Source: Rhizomys pruinosus
Lineage: Eukaryota; Chordata; Mammalia; Rodentia; Spalacidae
Direction of reading: 5' to 3'
Assembly (NCBI GenBank): GCA_009823505.1
Contig: VZQC01007082.1
Span: 629,549-693,548, forward strand
DNA: 64,000 bases
A program made the position numbers and the translations under genes. Shown here piece by piece: positions 58,264 to 64,000 of this stretch. Positions within the stretch are counted from its first letter, which is position 1; each line of letters starts with the position of its first letter. The notes beneath the pieces are model-generated. The model saw nothing but the letters and a program-made list of their open reading frames with translations. It ran no database searches and had not been told where the DNA came from.

Positions 58264-60268
58264 AGAAGAAAGATAAAAAGAAGAAACAACTTGCAAAGGG
58301 AAAGGGAAGATAAAACATGATTCTAGATTCTGGAGTAAGATGGCAGATCAGAAGTTTCTCTTTGTGATGCAGGGAATGAGAATGATCAGGATAATAAAGG
58401 AAATTATATATTCTTATATATTATAATAAGGACTATTCCAAAGAGATAAAGATCAAAGAGAAACTCACATATAACCAAGAAGATGACAGAACAGCTGAAA
58501 AACACAAAGAGAGGGTGATGCAGCAACATGAGTGGGTGGCCCACACCTCAAGTCACAGTTCCTGAACAGGAAGAGAGAAGATCAAGTCTCTCCTCCAGGT
58601 GTCTCTAGTGAAAAGATACTGGACATACTATGCATAAGGCAAGCACACAATTCTCACAAGCCTCAGATTTAGTTAGAGGATTTGGTGAGACAGCCAACAG
58701 CTCCTTCTGCCTAATGGATTAGCATTCCAGAGGAGATATATTTCATCACCCCCCAAGTCTATTAGAGATGTGGTTGAATACCATCTTCAGAAGGAGCTAT
58801 GGTTCAAGAATTAGGTACTTGGGAGGTCATTAGAAGAATAAACACAACTAGAATGGAAAACAGCTATAAAGAGCACTCATGGAGAGAGATGGCTAGATAC
58901 GGACATGCTAAGTACAGGAAGCAAATAGCCAGGCATTGAAGGCTGCCGTAGTCTGTTACTGTCAATAGGAGCAGGTCCCATTACCCAAGAATAATTACAG
59001 AGACTGGTAGCAGCAAGCCTGAGGGTTCTATGTTGCCTGACTCCAAAACCACCTGCCTCCTACAAAGTTTACAGCTGCCAAGACTGGAAACTCTGAAACT
59101 CAGATCTCAAATTCAGCAGCTTCTTCCTTCCTGGAAGTTGTTCAATGCTGAGTGAAATTTAAAATGTCTGAGACCGATAATCCAGCACAGATTTTAATGC
59201 TCTACCTGCTTCCCCCACTCTCCTAGGCACTCAGGAGATACCTCCTTGGATTGGAGATTACCCACCCTGTGATCTACAAACTGGGCAGCCTTTGGAATGT
59301 GGGAGAATCTGCCTGATCTGGCTAAGGATGGCCAGAGGGGTCCCTAATATTCAACAAAGCACGCTCTAAAGTCAAGATAGTGCCCATCAGACATTGATAC
59401 TTGTATGGGCTCTGAACCTCCCTAAATGGTAGGAAAAACAAGAGACTCTTAAGTTTAGCAGACAAAGCCATCTGCCTAGAAGTCTCCGGTATTAGAGGGC
59501 TCATTAAAAAGTCACTCCAATGGCTGTCTTTTTTTTTTAATTCCCTGTGTTTCCCCTTTTCCTTATTATAATTATAGTATTGTCTTCAAGCATTTTAAAA
59601 GAACTGTTTGTCTTATTGTCTATTCCTCTGTATACGCTTATCTAATTTTGTTTATGCATTTATATTATGTAACTAATGCATCTCTTTTAAATCTTTTTCT
59701 TTTTCTCTCATTTCCTAATATGTTTTATTTTTCCTTTCTTTTGTCTTTGCTTCTTTCTTTTTCCACCTTCCCTGAGTGCCTTTCCTTCAAGTCGTTAACT
59801 TTCTGTTTTCACTTATACCCTAAATACCCTTTAACTTCATAGCTTACTTTACATTATTTTTCCATTTTCCAGTCTGTGGACACTGGTGAAAGTAGTTGAT
59901 TTTATTTAAGTTTTAGGTACATTTCTGTACATTGTTTGTTTGGTGTTATAGCTATTTATAGAGATTTGTTTATTCTTTTCTGAGTGGTACTGGAGATTGA
60001 TTCCTCAGGAGAAAACTGCTGAATAAGGAAATCCTCAAATAAAACCAGAAGAGATATGCATACTGACATATGCACAAATCCCAACAAAGAAACCCCAAAA
60101 CTATGAAGATGTAAGGCAACATTATAACTCCCAAATACCATAATTTTTCAATTATGGAAACACTTGCTACTGAAACAGCTGAAATGTTGAATAAGTAATT
60201 ACGTAAATTAAAGAATACAATCTACTTGTGAAAACTTCAGTGAATTTAAAGAGATTATTAATAAGCAA

Positions 60269-60424
60269 ATGCATGATGTAAAGAAATCAGCTCAGGATAT
60301 AGATGAGAAAATCAACAAAACAGATAACAAAGCCAGCCACATAGATGGGACATTAAGCAAGGAAATTGAAAATTTGAAAACAAGGAGGGAAATATTGAAA
60401 AGGAAAATCTCTAATAAAAATACA
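60269..60424 (+). pseudogene. LINE-1 ORF1-like coiled-coil fragment
   Basis: About 50 codons rich in Lys, Glu and Ile with heptad-like spacing (VKKSAQDIDEKINKTDNK). This fits the N-terminal coiled coil of an old ORF1p. The frame is cut by a SINE insertion, and the rest of ORF1 is absent. Confidence 0.5.
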
Positions 60425-60682
60425 GGTCAGGGAGATGGCTCCATGGGTAAAAGCATTTGGTGTGCAAGCCTGATTTCCTGAGTCCAATTCCCAGAGCTAC
60501 TAGCAAGGAGAGGTAGAATTAGAAAAATCAGCCAGAAGACTGGAGCATGCTTCACAGTGGAAGAAACAAGAAATACCTTGTTTCAAGAAGTGAGAAGGTG
60601 ATAACTGACTTCTAACATCTGTCCTCTGGCCTTCATGTACAAACTGGGCATATGCAAGCCCAGGTTCAGACACATCAAGTTT
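60425..60682 (+). mobile_element. Old tRNA-derived SINE
   Basis: A B2/B3-like head (cagggagatggctccatggg, then gtccaattcccagagct) is followed by a diverged body with cctctggccttcatg. Poorly conserved. Confidence 0.55.
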
Positions 60683-60817
60683 TTAACAATTTAGATTTAA
60701 ATAACAACACAGAAACTAAGACTTCCTGGTGGAAGACTACGGGAGCTGAGATAAAACTGAATATTCAATTTTCTAATCAAAAGATACTGACTAGCAGATT
60801 AGATTAAAAACAGGATC

Positions 60818-61991
60818 ACAAATGACTCACTCAAAAGATGGAGCAAAGAGCTGAACAGAGTCCACAAATATGGAAATAAAGATGGCTGAGAAACATCTTA
60901 AAAAGTGTTCAACATTACTAATAATTAAGGAAACGCAAATGAAAACCACTTTAAGATATCATCTCACTCCAATAAGACTGGCTAGGATCAAGAAAACAAA
61001 TGATACCAAGTTCTGGAGAGGTTGTGAGGAAAGGGGAACACTTATCCACAGCTGGTGGGAATGTAAATTCATACAGCCACTATGGAAAGCAGTATGGAGA
61101 ACCCTTGGAAGACTTGGAATGAACTTGCCACCTGACCCAGCCATACCACTCCTAGGTATATACCCACAAGACTCATCTCACAGCAGAGATACATGCACAG
61201 CCATATTTATTGCAGCTCTCTTCACAATAGTGAAGAGCTGGAACCAACCCAAAAGCCCTTCAACCAACAAGTGGATAGAGAAAATGTGGTACATCTACAC
61301 AATGGAGATCTATGCAGCAGTAAAGAAAGATGGCATCATGAACTTTGCAGGTAAATGGATGGAACTAGAAGATACTATGTTAAGTAACACAGTCCCAGAA
61401 AAACAAATGATATATGGTGTCCCTCATTTGTGGATACTAGCACCAAGCCCCTAGTTGTAAGGCAAATTGAGCAATGTCAATGTTATATTCCTCTTTTTCT
61501 GAAAGCAACTGTGCTCTTATAATGTGAATCCCTTAACAGACTCTAGAATTAACCTACCACTTATTTTCAGACTTTGTAATCTTGGTATATGGGTAGAGGG
61601 TATGTAGGCACACTTTAGAGTAATATAATTTTAAAAAGGAAAAAAAAAGTGAATCCTGAAATATGATATGGAAATAGCATAGTTTATTTTCGGAAGACAT
61701 AATTTAAGTATAGGCATGACATAAATATATGCATATGTTGAAACAATACAAATTGGAGGGAACAACAACAACAGAAGAACTGGGACAGGGAACCAACTGA
61801 AACAGTAAGGTTCTCCCAAGAACAGTGATTCTCTGCTTTGAAAAACTTTAAAAAGACTCAGAGAAAGATATGGGGCAGGTATGGCAGAATGCATGAACTC
61901 AGGTGGGGTGGGGGCATTGAAAGGGAAATGACTCCAAATTGGACTGAGAAATGATGTATGAAATGCACAAAACTTCAGTAAAATATATAAA
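60818..61991 (+). mobile_element. 5'-truncated younger LINE-1 inside old LINE-1
   Basis: Similar to the last 570 bp of ORF2 plus the 3' UTR of the element at 38134. The flanks repeat aaaaacaggatc (60806-60817, 61992-62003). Across the insertion the old ORF2 reads on in register, which dates the insertion as later. Confidence 0.93.
60870..61454 (+). pseudogene. LINE-1 ORF2 C-terminal fragment
   Basis: A 194-codon open frame covers the Cys-rich region and C-terminus ([20 protein letters not shown]). Of the zinc-knuckle positions, the first Cys is Phe-adjacent (KFWRGC), so C1134 is lost, and the second-last is IHSWWEC. A frame slip near 61385 replaces the normal ending. It lacks endonuclease and reverse transcriptase, so it has no enzymatic role. 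Confidence 0.85.
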
Positions 61992-63538
61992 AAAAACAGG
62001 ATCCATGTATTTGTTGCCTGCAGGAAACATACTTCATCATCAAAAATAGACACTATCTTAGAGTCAAAAGACAGCAAAAGGTACTCCAAGCAAATGGAAC
62101 TAGGAAACAAGGAGCTGTCCCTATACTTATATGAGACAAAATAAACTTCAAACCAAAAGTAGTCAGGAGAGATTAAGGGGATGGGGGGGTTCACACTAAT
62201 TAATGGGAAAATCCATCAAGAGGAAATTATGGTCCTAAACATATTTCTACCAAATATGTATATATGCAATTTCATAAAATAAATATTATTAGGCATAAAG
62301 TCACAACTTAGATCCAACATAGTAATAGTAGGTGACTTTGATATTCCATTCTTACCAATTCACAGGTCATTTTGACCCCCCCCAAATTTAATAAATAGAG
62401 AAACATAATAGTTACATGACACCATAGATCAAATAGACTTAATAGACATCTACAGAACATTTCACCCTAACACTATAGAATATACATTCTTCTCAACAAC
62501 CTATGAACTTTTCTCTAAAACAGATCATATATTAGAAAACAAAACAAGTCTCAACAAATACAGGAAAATTGAAATAATGTCTTGAGTTCTATTAGACCAT
62601 GATGAAATAAAGCTAGAACTCAACAACAAGAAAACCACAGACAGTTCACCAGGTCATGGAGAATGAACACCACACACCATAGAATGATGAACGGGTCAAT
62701 GAAGACAACAGGAAATGAATCAAAAGATTCCTGGAAATGAATGAAAATGAAGACATGGCATACCAATCAGATCCAATGAAAACAGTCCCAAGAGAAAACT
62801 TCATAGACGTAAGTACCTACATTAAAAACCAGAGAGGTCTCAAATAAATAACTTAAGAATGTGTCTTAGGAACTTGGAAAAAATGAGAAACTAAACATAA
62901 AAGCATGAGAAATCAAGAAATCATTAAAATCAAGGCAGAGATAAATAGAAATGGAAGAAACAACAGAAAGAAACTAAAAGAATATAAGCAGTAAAGGAAG
63001 AAGTCAGTTAATCCATATTCACAGGTGATATGACCCTATACCTAAAGACTTCAACAGAAAATTATTAGATCTGGTAAACACTTCCAGCAAACTAGCAGAA
63101 TAAAAAAAAAACAATAAATAAAAATCATTAGCTTTTCTACACATCAATAATTAATGTGCTGAGAAAGAAGTCAAGATTTTCCATGCACAGTAACCTTCAT
63201 AAAATATCTAGAAATGAACAGACAAGGAGGTAGATCTTGATAATGAAATCTTTAAAATGCCGAGGAAAGAAATTATTTCAGAATACAGTAAAATACAGAA
63301 TGACTTCTGTGCTCATGGATCAGCCATAGTCATATTACAAAAATGGCTGTATTACCAAAAGGAATATATAGATTCAATGTAGTCTCCATTAAAATTCCCA
63401 CGACATTCTTCACACAGCTACCAAAAAAAAAAAAAATCTTAAACTTTATATGGGTGCACAAAGGATCCCAAATAACCAAAGCAATTCTCAGCAGAAAGAA
63501 ATGCAATAGGCATCTCAATATCTGATTTCAAATTATAC

Positions 63539-64000
63539 TGTGGTGTCACTCTGCTACATGTAGAGGTGGACACTCAAACCCCAGCCACTGGATTACGGGG
63601 AAAAGGGAAGACGCAAGTCAGCCACCAGCAGCTGTCCTAAACCGTGGAGCCAAAGGCTAACAACCATCTAGCAATTACACCAGGCAATGCACTATTGGCA
63701 CTCCCAGATCCTCCAGACTGCTGCCTGATTGGCGCTCTACAGTCTAATTCCCAGACTGCCGCCTGATTGGCATTCTACAGTCTAGTTCCCGTCCGGGCAC
63801 TCACCACACATCACAGCTGGCGACCTGATAGGTCTCCTTCCAGTCCCACACCAGCTTCCAAGGTTGATGCCTGATTGACCATTGTCCAACCCACTAGTCA
63901 CTACAACACAAGCCTCATGGACTAAGATTACACATGCAAATAACAGCCAGTACTCCCTGTCTGATGTAAGGACTGGTCTTTGTATTCACAGCATTCTGTT
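63539..64000 (+). mobile_element. Possible LTR start, cut by window edge
   Basis: LINE-1 similarity stops abruptly at a TGTGGTGTCACTC start typical of an LTR 5' end. The following sequence is GC-richer and contains two 39-bp tandem units (63717-63794). The other end is not in the window. Confidence 0.35.
63717..63794 (+). repeat. 39-bp tandem repeat, two units
   Basis: Units of the form cagactgctgcctgattggc, then ctctacagtctaattcc, repeated with four or five changes. A weaker third trace (gatgcctgattgacc) lies near 63861. Confidence 0.85.

Larger units (their letters stand above)
58325..63538 (+). mobile_element. Old LINE-1, broken and interrupted
   Basis: The start (ctggagtaagatggcagatc) resembles the 5' end of older LINE-1s. 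An ORF1-like coiled-coil fragment is at about 60050-60424. ORF2 endonuclease sequence begins near 60760, is interrupted by a younger LINE-1 (60818-61991), and resumes at 62004 with a decayed QET-like segment. About 62990 it jumps to reverse transcriptase and later sequence (FTGDMTLYLK, then [15 protein letters not shown] at 63355) and stops at 63538. Many stops and frameshifts; dead. Confidence 0.7.

Noticed and set aside
57952..58318. Frames with repeated FLPS or KEGR peptides
   Set aside because: Translations of the GGAA microsatellite.

Overview
The window is mammalian nuclear DNA from a muroid rodent. It carries B1 and B2/B3-type SINEs, ORR1/MT-like and MLT1-like LTRs, a rodent LINE-1 with an intact ORF2, and LTR retroviruses with short noncoding interiors. 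The commonest SINE has a short internal duplication that I do not remember from the mouse B2/B3 consensus, so a cricetid or other non-Mus muroid is plausible but unproven. I found no host protein-coding exon, tRNA, rRNA or CRISPR. The stretch reads as intergenic or intronic sequence built from nested transposons. The only long credible coding region is LINE-1 ORF2 (38134-41937, + strand, 1267 residues). Repeat family names come from memory of consensus sequences, because no RepeatMasker run was possible.

Layout. 1-3301: two antisense LINE-1 3' fragments and several SINEs. 3302-9925: a complete two-LTR class I (ERV1-like) provirus, 6.6 kb, with a histidine-type primer site, a stub of gag matrix and otherwise noncoding interior. 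It is inserted in the second antisense LINE-1, which resumes at 9926, and is bounded by a 5-bp duplication. 10381-34210: mostly low-density sequence with scattered SINEs, MLT1-like and ORR1/MT-like LTRs, a HAL1-like piece and microsatellites. Two blocks look free of repeats.

34217-44700: a second provirus with a lysine-type primer site and 6-bp flanking duplication (ERVK-like), much rearranged. It was later hit by a SINE and by a 5-kb LINE-1. That LINE-1 keeps its 5' UTR and a complete ORF2 but has lost about 85% of ORF1. 45.1-55.6 kb: ORR1/MT-like and MLT1-like LTRs, MIR and L2 fossils, an Lx-type LINE-1 tail and SINEs. 55657-58122: remnant of a third LTR element whose 3' interior resembles that of the second provirus. 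58325-63538: an old, broken LINE-1 interrupted by a SINE and by a younger truncated LINE-1. 63539-64000: possible start of another LTR, cut by the window edge.

The elements do not form a pathway. Their nesting order is the main information: old LINE-1, then proviruses, then young LINE-1 and SINE copies. Target-site duplications fix the order at several points.
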